From: Vibrio rotiferianus CAIM 577 = LMG 21460
Lineage (GTDB): Bacteria; Pseudomonadota; Gammaproteobacteria; Enterobacterales; Vibrionaceae
Length of the DNA stretch: 64,000 nt
Direction: 5' to 3'
Assembly: GCF_002741985.1 (NCBI RefSeq)
Contig: NZ_APHW01000111.1
Coordinates: 186,001-250,000 of the forward strand
Positions 8,828-16,865 of this stretch are shown here, piece after piece. Position 1 is the stretch's first letter. Each line of letters starts with the position of its first letter. The notes under the pieces are model-generated. The model saw only the letters and a program-made list of their open reading frames with translations, was not told the origin of the DNA and did no database searches. The position numbers and the translations under genes were made by a program.

Positions 8828-10036
8828 TTATAGCGAAATAAAGATACCCGCCAAACATGCACTCATTAAGTTCGCTAACGTACCAGCTGCTACCGCTTTC
8901 AGCCCCATGTTCGCTACGTCTTTACGACGCTCTGGAGCCATCACACCGATAGAACCAAGCTGGATCGCAATAGAGCCGATGTTCGCAAAGCCACACAGTG
9001 CAAAAGTGATGATCACTTGAGTGTGCTCACTCAGCGTTGCTTTGTGCTGTACAAAGTCAATAAACGCAACAAACTCGTTCATTACAACCTTCTGACCAAT
9101 GTAAGAACCAGCCGCTAGAACTTCGTGACTAGGCACACCAATTAGCCAAGCTAGAGGCGCAAATAGGTAACCAAAAATGGCTTGTAGCGTAATACCCGCA
9201 AAGCCGAACACCTCACCTAAGTTTTCTAACCCAGTGTTCACCATCGCAATCACACTCACAAATGCGATCAGCATAGTACCTACCGCAACCGCGACTTTCA
9301 TGCCGCCCATCGCACCACTTGCCAGCGCATCGATCACGTTGCTTTCTTCAGACTTGTCTAGCTCAATGTTGTTGTAATCACTTGGTGTTTGACGTTCCGG
9401 TACGATGATTTTTGCCATCAACAAACTACCAGGAGCCGCCATGAAGCTCGCCGCGATTAGGTATTTCAACTCAACACCCAAACCTGCGTAACCGCCTAGT
9501 ACACTACCTGCGACAGACGCCATGCCACCCGCCATAACCGCGAACAACTCTGAACGAGTCATGTTTTGAAGGAATGGACGAATGAGAAGTGGCGACTCGC
9601 CTTGAGATAGGAAGATGTTACCGGTTGCAACAAGAGATTCTGCTTTGCTGGTACCCAAGAACTTTTGGATAGCACCACCGATAAATTGAATCACTTTTTG
9701 CATGATGCCCAAATAGTAAAGGGCAGAGATAAGAGCGCTGAAGAAGATGATGATAGGAAGGACGCGAATAGCGAAAATGAAACCAGTAGAAGCGAGGTCA
9801 CCGAAGAGGAACTTGATGCCTTCATCGGCAAAACTTAATAACCCAGCAACACCACTACTCAAACTCGCTAATGCCGCTTGTCCCAAAGGGAAATAAAGCA
9901 CCAGAGCAGCAAACCCCAACTGGAGTAACAATGCGCGAGAAACAGTTTTCCAATTGATTGAAGAACGGCTCTCTGACAGCAGGAACGCACAACCTAATAG
10001 AGCAACAATACCAAATAGACTAAATAGAACACTCAT
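8828..10036 (-). CDS. NupC-type concentrative nucleoside transporter (CNT)
   Basis: A 402-residue inner membrane, ion-coupled nucleoside uptake protein. It aligns by eye along its whole length with the Vibrio cholerae CNT of known structure: FIFAIRVLPIIIFFSALISALYYLG, GGAIQKFLGTSKAES, and the C-terminal FALCGFANIGSIAIQLG. Nucleoside-contacting residues recalled from that structure are mostly kept (Glu in GVPSHEV, Asn and Ser in ANIGS), but the GQTEAP loop reads SQGESP, so the threonine is replaced by glycine, which may change base preference. Transcribed alone from a promoter near 10320 through an unusually long leader. Confidence 0.9.
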   Translation of the reverse strand: MSVLFSLFGIVALLGCAFLLSESRSSINWKTVSRALLLQLGFAALVLYFPLGQAALASLSSGVAGLLSFADEGIKFLFGDLASTGFIFAIRVLPIIIFFSALISALYYLGIMQKVIQFIGGAIQKFLGTSKAESLVATGNIFLSQGESPLLIRPFLQNMTRSELFAVMAGGMASVAGSVLGGYAGLGVELKYLIAASFMAAPGSLLMAKIIVPERQTPSDYNNIELDKSEESNVIDALASGAMGGMKVAVAVGTMLIAFVSVIAMVNTGLENLGEVFGFAGITLQAIFGYLFAPLAWLIGVPSHEVLAAGSYIGQKVVMNEFVAFIDFVQHKATLSEHTQVIITFALCGFANIGSIAIQLGSIGVMAPERRKDVANMGLKAVAAGTLANLMSACLAGIFISL

Positions 10037-10312
10037 GAATCGGACCTACTGAACGTTGAAAAGGAAAGGAGCGCCAAAAGCATTGGCAGAAGAAAGGGAC
10101 AACGCATCGAGTGACAACACACTCGTAGATCCAAATTGGAGACAGAACGGATAGTTCGACATCTTTTTTTACCTTATACAAGCAAATGAACGTAGCTGGT
10201 CCAATCCTTGGGGTCATTCACTGCCGATGAGTTACTAACTCATCCTGCTCCTTGTGACGGCTTGTATGGGTAAGGGTCCTGAACAACTGAACCCTAATTC
10301 CCGCTTAAACGG
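10037..10312 (-). promoter_or_regulatory. long structured 5' leader of the nucleoside transporter gene
   Basis: About 275 bases separate the best promoter from the start codon. On the minus strand the leader contains a hairpin GATGAGTTA-G-TAACTCATC (plus 10223-10241), a second GGGTTCAG...GGACCC helix (about 10270-10292), and a CCCGTTTAAGCGGG stem near the 5' end (about 10303-10316). No open reading frame with a ribosome binding site fills it. I could not match it to any riboswitch consensus I know (purine, preQ1, TPP, cobalamin, c-di-GMP). Confidence 0.45.
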
Positions 10313-10318
10313 GACGCA

Positions 10319-10373
10319 AGTATAGCCAACAAAAAGAGAGTTTCATCACATTTATTTACGCAAACGTTCAAGC
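10319..10373 (-). promoter_or_regulatory. nucleoside transporter promoter with CRP half-site and PurR-like box
   Basis: On the minus strand a -10 TATACT (plus 10319-10324) is preceded by AAATGTGATG (plus 10344-10353), a perfect left CRP half-site with a poor right half. Further upstream, ACGCAAACGTTCAAGC (10358-10373) matches the left half of the PurR operator pattern ANGCAANCGNTTNCNT well and the right half poorly. CRP and LacI-family control would fit nucleoside uptake. Seen by eye only. Confidence 0.4.
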
Positions 10374-10597
10374 GTTCACTTTTTATGCAAACTTGTCATT
10401 TTATGGTCATACTTGTAGTAAAAGTAAGGGTATTGGGAGATTTCTGAATGCCGAAATTATTAAAAATGGACAATAAATGCTCACTTGAACGCCAAAGACT
10501 AAAAATGAGCAATTTTACTCTCGCCAACCTATGGATTTTGGATATACAATTTGGAACGCTTCATTTTGAAGCCTCTGTGTATTCAGAGCATCATGAT

Positions 10598-10681
10598 GCC
10601 GAGATGGTGAAATTGGTAGACACGCTAGCATGAGGTGCTAGTGCCTTAGGTGTGAGGGTTCGAGTCCCTCTCTCGGCACCA
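10598..10681 (+). tRNA. tRNA-Leu(GAG)
   Basis: An 84-base class II tRNA. Acceptor arms GCCGAGA and TCTCGGC pair perfectly, followed by discriminator A and encoded CCA. The anticodon stem CTAGC/GCTAG encloses loop ATGAGGT, giving anticodon GAG (reads CUC/CUU leucine codons). The T-arm has GGTTCGAGTCC and the extended variable arm is present. Confidence 0.97.
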
Positions 10682-10710
10682 TTCCTTTCTTTCAAAGAAT
10701 TTAGAGTGTA

Positions 10711-11322
10711 ATGCAAAGTTCTAAGCAGGCAAAACAATCCGCGGACGCTAATCAATTACTTAGCGAACTAGCGGTGCACGCCTTATTACACCTGCACTTC
10801 AAAATCCACGCATCATCGCGAAGCCTTCCTCTCAAAGAACGTAACGATCTACTGCAAAAGTGGCTTAAGCCTAAGCTCAAAAGCAATCGCTACAAACTGA
10901 TTAAAAAGCCATTAAAGTCTCTGACTCAACAGGCAAAAGGGGAAAATGGCAATTTAGAAGCTTTACTTGAACGTTGTGTAGGTGCCGATAAACCTGGCAA
11001 CCCACAGCCTCACCTCGACAGCTACCTGCTGCTGATCAACGAAGTCGAGAAGAAATTAGGTACCACGGTACTGCTTTCTCGTCCTGAAGATGTTGACTTA
11101 TCCCACGATCAACACGGTTGTTTGCTGTGCGTACTGTCGGATAACTTAAACCAACACTTCGACGATAATAACGCCCTAATCGCACCTATTTCGATGCTTT
11201 TCCGTGGACCTATGAGTCAACGCTCTCTGTTCCTTGGTAGTATTTATGCCAGCAACACCTTCAATTACGAAGTGCTGTACCAAGACGAGCAGTTTGTGCG
11301 AATCACGCTAGATTTAGCGTAA
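10711..11322 (+). CDS. DUF2913 family protein
   Basis: A 203-residue, probably cytoplasmic protein without signal peptide or membrane helix. The N-terminus carries the DUF2913 pattern: ANQLLSELAVHALLHLHFK, then RxxLPLKERNDLLQKWLKPKLKxxRYK, a basic segment (about 45-75), and a C-terminal alpha/beta part with CLLCVLSDNLNQHFDDNNALI. The family is confined essentially to vibrios and relatives and has no known function. It lies directly after tRNA-Leu and ends at a bidirectional terminator; no good Shine-Dalgarno precedes it. Confidence 0.8.
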   Translation: MQSSKQAKQSADANQLLSELAVHALLHLHFKIHASSRSLPLKERNDLLQKWLKPKLKSNRYKLIKKPLKSLTQQAKGENGNLEALLERCVGADKPGNPQPHLDSYLLLINEVEKKLGTTVLLSRPEDVDLSHDQHGCLLCVLSDNLNQHFDDNNALIAPISMLFRGPMSQRSLFLGSIYASNTFNYEVLYQDEQFVRITLDLA

Positions 11323-11342
11323 TACGAAACTCAGATGAATCA

Positions 11343-11369
11343 AAAAAGCCGCGAAGTTCGCGGCTTTTT
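11343..11369. terminator. bidirectional intrinsic terminator
   Basis: AAAAAGCCGCGA-AGT-TCGCGGCTTTTT, a 12-bp arm hairpin with T tracts in both directions, between the convergent DUF2913 gene and tnaA. Confidence 0.9.
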
Positions 11370-11415
11370 GCTTAATTAACGCTATCAATGTCTGGAGTAT
11401 CGACCCTCAGAGCTA

Positions 11416-12816
11416 TCAATCCAGTTCGCGGAAACGAGCCGTGAAGTGGCGAAGTACTGGTGGTTCGTATTCAAACGTCAATCCTTTCAGTTCATGAGCA
11501 CGATTCTTCAACTCGATGATCGCATCAGCGATGTAATCCATGTGATCGTTGGTGTAAACACGACGTGGAATGGTCAAACGCATCAACTCAAGTTCCGACG
11601 CTTTTTGTTCACCTGTTTCCGGATCTCGACCAAGCAGCAGTGAACCAATCTCTACTGCACGAATGCCTGCCTCTAAGTACAAGGCATTACATAGCACCTG
11701 CGCCGGAAATTGATCCGCTGGGATATGAGGTAAGATCTTCGCCGCATCAACGAAGACAGCATGACCACCTGTTGGGTATTGAATTGGAATGCCACCCTCG
11801 CGTAGACGCTCACCCAAGTATTGCACTTGGCTAATGCGGTAGTGAAGGTAATCCTCATCCGCACCTTCATACAATCCGCGAGCCAAGGCTTCCATATCAC
11901 GACCTGCCATACCACCGTAAGTGACAAAGCCTTCCATCGGTACACATCGTGTTTGAACCGCTTGGAAAAGCTCTTGATGATCGCGAATACAACACATACC
12001 ACCAATATTCACCATCGGATCTTTCTTCGCAGACATGGTGAGCATGTCACCATATTGGTACATCTCACGAATGATTTCGAGGATCGACTTGTTCTCGTAA
12101 CCCGCTTCACGCTGCTTGATAAAGTAAGCGTTCTCACAGTAACGAGCCGAATCAATCACCACAGGAATGTCGTACTTGGTTGCGATCTCGTACACGCTGC
12201 GCATGTTTTCCATCGACACTGGCTGACCGCCTGAACTATTACACGTGACCGTTGTGATGATTGCACAGATGTTTTGAGAACCATGTTCTTCAATCGTTGC
12301 TACCAGCTTATTAAGGTCAAAGTTACCCTTCCAGTCATATGGCGTTGTGGTATCGAACGCTTCTTCCGTTACCACGTTAATCGCTTTACCGCCATTGAGT
12401 TCAATGTGGCCCGCTGTGGTATCGAAGTGGTAATTCGAGATAAACACGGGCGTTTCACCACCACGCACCTGACGCATGCGCTCAATCAAAGCAGGGAATA
12501 AGATTTGCTCCGCCCCACGGCCTTGGTGCGCAGGTACTGTCAGCTTGTAACCAAAGAAATGCTCTACGGCATCACACAAGTTGTAGTAGTTGCGACTGCC
12601 AGCATAGGACTCATCACCCATCATGATGCCTGCCCACTGATTGTCACTCATAGCACCAGTGCCAGAGTCGGTCAGCAGATCGATATAAACATCATCACTA
12701 CGAAGAAGAAATGGGTTAAAGCCCGCTTGCTTGAGGGCAACTTCTCGGTCAGCCAAGGTCGTCATTTTGATTGGCTCAACCATTTTGATACGGAACGGTT
12801 CTGGGATACGTTTCAT
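11416..12816 (-). CDS. tnaA: tryptophanase
   Basis: PLP-dependent lyase that splits L-tryptophan into indole, pyruvate and ammonia; indole is a signal in vibrios. The 466-residue protein is of standard length. Visible signatures: [17 protein letters not shown] start, [18 protein letters not shown], and the PLP lysine in TMSAKKDP (second domain). Upstream in-frame codons to 12849 are ignored, because AAGGAAATTAAC places a ribosome binding site just before ATG at 12816. A TnaC-like leader peptide lies about 95 bases upstream. No tnaB permease gene follows, unlike in E. coli; a terminator comes next. Expression is expected to depend on tryptophan through TnaC and on CRP. Confidence 0.97.
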   Translation of the reverse strand: MKRIPEPFRIKMVEPIKMTTLADREVALKQAGFNPFLLRSDDVYIDLLTDSGTGAMSDNQWAGIMMGDESYAGSRNYYNLCDAVEHFFGYKLTVPAHQGRGAEQILFPALIERMRQVRGGETPVFISNYHFDTTAGHIELNGGKAINVVTEEAFDTTTPYDWKGNFDLNKLVATIEEHGSQNICAIITTVTCNSSGGQPVSMENMRSVYEIATKYDIPVVIDSARYCENAYFIKQREAGYENKSILEIIREMYQYGDMLTMSAKKDPMVNIGGMCCIRDHQELFQAVQTRCVPMEGFVTYGGMAGRDMEALARGLYEGADEDYLHYRISQVQYLGERLREGGIPIQYPTGGHAVFVDAAKILPHIPADQFPAQVLCNALYLEAGIRAVEIGSLLLGRDPETGEQKASELELMRLTIPRRVYTNDHMDYIADAIIELKNRAHELKGLTFEYEPPVLRHFTARFRELD

Positions 12817-12887
12817 TGTTAATTTCCTTATACGCACGACCCTACGCACTTAAGCGTAAGATTAAAAACAAACTGATAAATTGCTTT

Positions 12888-12905
12888 TCAATGCGGAAGC
12901 ATTGA
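12888..12905 (-). promoter_or_regulatory. hairpin just after the tnaC stop codon
   Basis: TCAATGC-GGAA-GCATTGA, a perfect 7-bp stem lying 5 bases downstream of the tnaC stop. In E. coli this interval carries the rut region where Rho loads when TnaC does not stall. The hairpin has no T tract, so it is not an intrinsic terminator; it may mark or shape the Rho entry region. Confidence 0.5.
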
Positions 12906-12910
12906 GGAAA

Positions 12911-13009
12911 TTAACGTGCAGAGATTTTGCTAAGAAGAGACAAGCAGTAGTCTAGGTTGTACCAGAACGACAGCACCAAACGGCTATCGAGAATATCCTT
13001 AATTCTCAT
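12911..13009 (-). CDS. tnaC: TnaC-like tryptophan-sensing leader peptide
   Basis: A 32-codon open frame upstream of tnaA with an excellent ribosome binding site (AGGAGG, 9 bases before ATG). Its centre reads SFWYNLDYC; the W-Y-N-L-D core matches the W-F-N-I-D core of E. coli TnaC, whose Trp and Asp are needed for tryptophan-induced ribosome stalling. Unlike the E. coli peptide, there is no proline codon before the stop: the peptide runs on for 12 residues past the Asp and ends in KISAR. An in-frame ATG 42 bases upstream (13051) would make a 46-residue form but has no comparable ribosome binding site. Position, core motif and signal together make the assignment strong. Confidence 0.82.
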   Translation of the reverse strand: MRIKDILDSRLVLSFWYNLDYCLSLLSKISAR

Positions 13010-13094
13010 CGTCTTCGTCCTCCTGATAAAAAGAAAAGCCAGAAACCTCATGTCTCTGACCTTTTCAATATAGTGCAGTTTTCAATCAAATTTC

Positions 13095-13110
13095 AGTGAA
13101 GCTTACCTCA
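13095..13110 (-). promoter_or_regulatory. CRP-like site of the tna operon
   Basis: On the minus strand TGAGG-TAAGCT-TCACT resembles the TGTGA-N6-TCACA CRP site (7 of 10 core bases), upstream of a TATATT -10 candidate (plus about 13067-13072) and overlapping the nqrB 3' end. tna operons are classically catabolite controlled. Confidence 0.4.
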
Positions 13111-13112
13111 TT

Positions 13113-14357
13113 TTACGAAGGTCTTGCCCTTTTCATTCTGCGTTTGATGTTGTTCTCTTTGACCATGTAGTCGAACAGCGGTGCGAATAAGTTGGCAAAC
13201 AGAATCGCTAACATGATGCCTTCCGGATAGGCTGGGTTAAGCACTCGGATAAATATCGTAATCACGCCAATCAAAATACCGTAAGCCCATTTACCGCCAT
13301 TTGTGAAGGCAGCCGATACTGGGTCTGTCGCCATAAAGAAGGTACCAAACGCAACACCACCAATCACAAAGTGCCAATAGAACGGCATAGAGAACATTGG
13401 ATTGGTATTCGAGCCAATCGCATTAAGCAGTAGCGACGTCACAGCTAAGCCAACAAAGACCCCCGCAACGATTCGCCACGAAGCGATCTTCATAAAGATC
13501 AGCACCAGACCTGTTAGCGCGATCAGCAAGGTGGATACTTCCCCCATCGAACCGGGCAGATTGCCAACAAACGCGTCCATCCATGAGATAGGCTGCCCCG
13601 TCATGTTGTTCGTCAAGGCACTCTGACCACCTTCATACCATTGGCTCAGCGGTGTCGCGCCGGAGTAACCATCTGCCGCAACCCAAACCGCGCCGCCAGA
13701 CATGTTAGCGGGATAAGCGAAGTACAAGAACGCGCGCCCAGCCAATGCGGGATTCAGGAAGTTACGCCCCGTACCGCCGAAGATTTCTTTCGCCACCACG
13801 ATACCAAGTGTGATACCTAACGCGGCTTGCCACAACGGAATGGTTGGCGGGAGAATTAACGCAAACAGAATGGAGCTAACAAAGAAGCCTTCATTCACCT
13901 CGTGCTTGCGGACAATAGCAAACAACACTTCCCAGAAGCCACCAACCACAAACACAGTCGCGTAGACAGGCAGAAAGTAGGTTGCACCGACTAGCATTTT
14001 GCTCACCCAACCCGCTTGGCTCACCGCTTCTACTGAGCCCCAAACCCAACTCAGCCCCCAAAAGGCATCGATCGTTTGTTGCGCGGCAGCTTGGTCAAGA
14101 CCATAAAGCAGAGCATCGCTGGATTGCTGACCGATGTTATACATGCCCCAAAACATCGCGGGGAATACAGCTAACCACACCATGATCATGATGCGCTTCA
14201 AATCGATGCTGTCTCGAACATGGGTGACACCGTGGTTCACTTTACCCGGCGTATAAAAAAGGGTTTCAACAGCTTCAAAGAGTGGGTAGAACTTGTGGTA
14301 CTGGCCTCCTGGTTCAAACTTTGGTGAGACCTTTTCAAAATAATGCTTCAGACTCAT
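13113..14357 (-). CDS. orphan NqrB-like subunit of Na+-translocating NADH:quinone reductase
   Basis: A 414-residue polytopic membrane protein, the length of NqrB. It starts [18 protein letters not shown] after a strong AGGAGGAG site (upstream in-frame codons to 14393 are ignored). The covalent FMN motif SGATPLS is intact (Thr in [12 protein letters not shown]), as are the [18 protein letters not shown] and [16 protein letters not shown] segments of the NqrB/RnfD family. No nqrA, C, D, E or F gene lies nearby, so this is a stand-alone paralogue rather than the main complex. It lies directly upstream of tnaC-tnaA on the same strand (about 100 bases), so read-through from nqrB into tna is possible. 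Role unknown; it may replace NqrB under some condition or work alone. Confidence 0.88.
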   Translation of the reverse strand: MSLKHYFEKVSPKFEPGGQYHKFYPLFEAVETLFYTPGKVNHGVTHVRDSIDLKRIMIMVWLAVFPAMFWGMYNIGQQSSDALLYGLDQAAAQQTIDAFWGLSWVWGSVEAVSQAGWVSKMLVGATYFLPVYATVFVVGGFWEVLFAIVRKHEVNEGFFVSSILFALILPPTIPLWQAALGITLGIVVAKEIFGGTGRNFLNPALAGRAFLYFAYPANMSGGAVWVAADGYSGATPLSQWYEGGQSALTNNMTGQPISWMDAFVGNLPGSMGEVSTLLIALTGLVLIFMKIASWRIVAGVFVGLAVTSLLLNAIGSNTNPMFSMPFYWHFVIGGVAFGTFFMATDPVSAAFTNGGKWAYGILIGVITIFIRVLNPAYPEGIMLAILFANLFAPLFDYMVKENNIKRRMKRARPS

Positions 14358-14510
14358 AACGACTCCTCCTCTAAACAGTGTTACGAGTGCCACTCAAAAG
14401 CGATCGTTTTTTACCCTTTCACTCTTCTGTTCCGTATCTATATCCTGTGATTATGTAAACCGTGAAAGTCGTGCTTATACTCAATCAATAACAAAACAAA
14501 GGAGTGAATT

Positions 14511-14918
14511 ATGAAGTTAAGGATGATGTGGACAACCATTGTGGCTATTACCGCGCTTCCATTCGCTAACAGTGCACTGGCAGTAGACAAACAAATGTCA
14601 CCAGCTTTGAAGAAGAAAATGCAAGCGATATGCGATGCGCAAGGTGACGTCCCGGGAGGTTGGCAAGTGGCGAAAGTCACCCCAGATGCTGAGCGCTCTC
14701 TCAGTATGATTCTGCATCAAATGAATGCAACGGATAAGCTAAAACAAATCAATGATGTGAGAACCCAAGTTGTCGGCGGTATACACTATGCGATGGAGTT
14801 TGAACTCAAAGACGGGCAAGTGTGGAATGCGATTGTTTTGCACAGTGCCCGAGGCGATTACATGATTGAAAGACACGCCAAGAAAGGCGAACTTTGCCCT
14901 AAAGGTGGAGAGTCCTAA
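14511..14918 (+). CDS. secreted cystatin-like protein
   Basis: A 135-residue exported protein with signal peptide ending at SALA-VDK (about residue 24). The mature part contains a helix followed by TQVVGGIHYAMEFEL, where QVVGG matches the QxVxG hairpin loop by which cystatins block papain-like cysteine proteases; a GxW-like N-terminal element (PGGWQVAKV) is also in place. Two cysteines (mature CDAQ... and near the C-terminus LCPKGG) could form a disulfide. A strong AAGGAG site precedes the ATG. The gene stands alone and ends at a bidirectional terminator. Protease inhibition is a fold-based inference. Confidence 0.75.
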   Translation: MKLRMMWTTIVAITALPFANSALAVDKQMSPALKKKMQAICDAQGDVPGGWQVAKVTPDAERSLSMILHQMNATDKLKQINDVRTQVVGGIHYAMEFELKDGQVWNAIVLHSARGDYMIERHAKKGELCPKGGES

Positions 14919-14937
14919 CGGCTCTTCCAAATACAGC

Positions 14938-14961
14938 AAAGGCGACAGTTTAGTCGCCTTT
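14938..14961. terminator. bidirectional intrinsic terminator
   Basis: AAAGGCGAC-AGTTTA-GTCGCCTTT between the convergent cystatin-like gene and the GrpB-family gene. Confidence 0.85.
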
Positions 14962-14964
14962 GGT

Positions 14965-15485
14965 TTATATCGAGATAATTTTCTTTACAAACTCGGCTTT
15001 AGCATCCGTATATTTTTCGATGGTAATTTCAGCTTGCTTCACCAAAGAAAACTTCAGAGCTAAGTACTCACTTCTAAGCTCAGCATTTCCATTTAGTCTA
15101 TCTCGAAATTGAATCCAGTCTCGCCACAACTGTCCTTGATACTGAGTGAGGTGCAGATAGTGTGTTTTGACTTGATAAGAATCATCGGTGAACTTTGCAA
15201 AGACAATCTCATCTTGCTTTTCCACTTTCAAGCGCAGAATCCAACACTTTTCAGTGCATCAATCAGCTTTGGAGAAACATGAGGAAAGTGCTCAATACCT
15301 AGCACAATATCGATAATGGGTTTGGCAGGCATATCCAAAATAGCAGTACTGCCAATATGCTCGATTTGAGTTGGCGGAATCTCCGTCACTAACGCCAGTT
15401 CAGATCGGCTGCGTGCAAACTCCTGTCGCCATGCTGGGTCATGTTTAACGACGTCTACTTTGTGATTGGCTAAACCTAGTTTCAT
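14965..15485 (-). pseudogene. GrpB-family (nucleotidyltransferase-fold) gene broken by a frameshift
   Basis: Two adjacent frames together encode one GrpB (UPF0157) protein of about 173 residues. The first part (from ATG 15485, site GGAGAGGGATGG) gives VVKHDPAWRQEFARSR, the typical IEHIGSTAI and PAKPIIDIVLGI motifs, and stops at 15228 after KSVGFCA. The second part (open to 14965) continues LRLKVEKQDEIVFAKF and THYLHLTQYQGQLWRDWI..FRDRL, the usual C-terminal half. One extra base near 15233-15240 would join them. GrpB proteins are predicted nucleotidyltransferases of unknown substrate. Either a recent inactivation or a sequencing deletion, like two other cases in this window. Confidence 0.8.
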
Positions 15486-15543
15486 CCATCCCTCTCCTGA
15501 TAAACCCAAGTATCATAAGAAGGAAGTAATCCAACCACCAAAG

Positions 15544-15621
15544 TAAAAGCCAAACTTCCGGCACATCCGACACTAATCACCCAACAAATAGAGTCTGGAG
15601 TACTTTTAGTTTGGCTTTTTA
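15544..15621. repeat. 12-bp inverted repeat with a large spacer
   Basis: AAAAGCCAAACT (from 15545) is the exact complement of AGTTTGGCTTTT (from 15608), with about 51 bases between. It lies between the end of lhgO and the GrpB-family gene. A long-range stem could act as a terminator for the TRAP-lhgO operon, but the loop is large. Confidence 0.5.
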
Positions 15622-15624
15622 CTG

Positions 15625-16857
15625 TTAAACCGTCTCGGTTTTTGCCTCTATCTTCTCATTCACCTTATCGCAAATGTACTCCCCAATAGGCATTGCAGAT
15701 GTCGCTGCGGGAGACGGTGCGTTGCAAACGTGCAGGCTTCTTGCGCTTTCAGCAAACAAGAAGTCATGAACCAAGGTACCATCAGACAACACCGCTTGCG
15801 CACGAATACCCGCAGGATATGGTTTGAGATCTTCCACCTTGATGCTTGGGCAGTATTTGTTGACCAATTTGAGATAGCCCGGCTTCCACCATGAGTTTTT
15901 AAACTCATCCAATCCGGTTTTTAGATGCTTTTGTGTCACCTTCCAGAAACCGGAGAAACTGAGCATTTGCATGGTATCTTGCAAGCTGAAATTAACCTTG
16001 TCGTACCCTTCTCGTTTCCAGCCTTGCACCGCATTTGGACCAACGGTCACACTACCATCAATCATGCGAGTCAGGTGGACACCTAAGAATGGCAAATCAG
16101 GGTCGGGAATTGGATAAATAAGATGATTCACCACTTGGTCGTGTTTGCTATCTAAGCGGTAGTATTCACCACGATAAGGGATGATCTGAAAGTCAGTTGG
16201 AATACCCATCATCTTAGTCATACGATCCGCCATCAAGCCGCTGCAAGTGACCAAGAACTTGGTATTAAGCTGCATCGTTTGACCGTCTGAAATACAGGTC
16301 AGTTGAACTTCTTCATCCTTCTCTTCGGCAGCCACCACTTTGGTTCTCAAGCTAATTTGCCCGCCAAGCTTTTTGAACTCTTCCGCCATCTGCTCAGTGA
16401 CCAAACGATAATCGACAATACTGGTGGTTTTGACATAAATCGCGCCCAAGCCTGTGATGTTTGGCTCAGCCAGCTTGAGTTGAACTTTATCGAGTAGCTT
16501 TACGTCGACGCCGTTGACATGACAGCGCTCATAAAGCGCATTCATGCGTTCGACTTCTTGCTCATTGGTCGCAACAAGTAACTTGCCACAGTTCTCCACC
16601 GGAATATCGTGCTCGGCACAGAACGAAATGGTTCGCTCTACCCCGCGCTTGCAAAAATCCGCCTTTAAACTGCCCGGCGCGTAGTACACCCCAGCATGAA
16701 TCACGCCGCTATTGTGCCCGGTTTGGTGCTTAGCAAAACCGGACTCTTTCTCAACCAATAAAATGGATTTGTCTGGGTGACGTTGCTGCAGTTGCCATGC
16801 TGTCGACACGCCAACGATACCGCCACCGACAATGATGTAGTCATAGACTGATTTCAT
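15625..16857 (-). CDS. lhgO: L-2-hydroxyglutarate oxidase/dehydrogenase (LhgO family)
   Basis: FAD-dependent enzyme that oxidises L-2-hydroxyglutarate to 2-oxoglutarate, passing electrons to the quinone pool (E. coli LhgO, formerly YgaF). About 410 residues. The dinucleotide fold YDYIIVGGGIVGVSTAW is at the N-terminus, followed by LLVEKE, the HQTGHNSGVIHAGVYYAPGSLKA signature of the family, and a C-terminal PYPAGIRAQAV with PSPAATSAMPIGEYI. Start chosen at ATG 16857 (AGAGGT site), 41 codons inside the longest frame. It begins 8 bases after the TRAP permease stop, so it is the last gene of the TAXI operon, which suggests that the transporter brings in 2-hydroxyglutarate or a related C5 dicarboxylate. 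Confidence 0.92.
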   Translation of the reverse strand: MKSVYDYIIVGGGIVGVSTAWQLQQRHPDKSILLVEKESGFAKHQTGHNSGVIHAGVYYAPGSLKADFCKRGVERTISFCAEHDIPVENCGKLLVATNEQEVERMNALYERCHVNGVDVKLLDKVQLKLAEPNITGLGAIYVKTTSIVDYRLVTEQMAEEFKKLGGQISLRTKVVAAEEKDEEVQLTCISDGQTMQLNTKFLVTCSGLMADRMTKMMGIPTDFQIIPYRGEYYRLDSKHDQVVNHLIYPIPDPDLPFLGVHLTRMIDGSVTVGPNAVQGWKREGYDKVNFSLQDTMQMLSFSGFWKVTQKHLKTGLDEFKNSWWKPGYLKLVNKYCPSIKVEDLKPYPAGIRAQAVLSDGTLVHDFLFAESARSLHVCNAPSPAATSAMPIGEYICDKVNEKIEAKTETV

Positions 16858-16865
16858 ACGACCTC

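Noticed and set aside
10301-10322. CCCGC...GGGACGCAAG on the plus strand, like part of a c-di-GMP-I riboswitch
   Set aside because: The upstream CACGCACAGGGCAA part is missing and the strand does not lead into the nucleoside transporter.
13009-13051. Longer tnaC starting at the in-frame ATG at 13051
   Set aside because: The AGGAGG just before 13009 favours the shorter start; the longer one has no comparable site.
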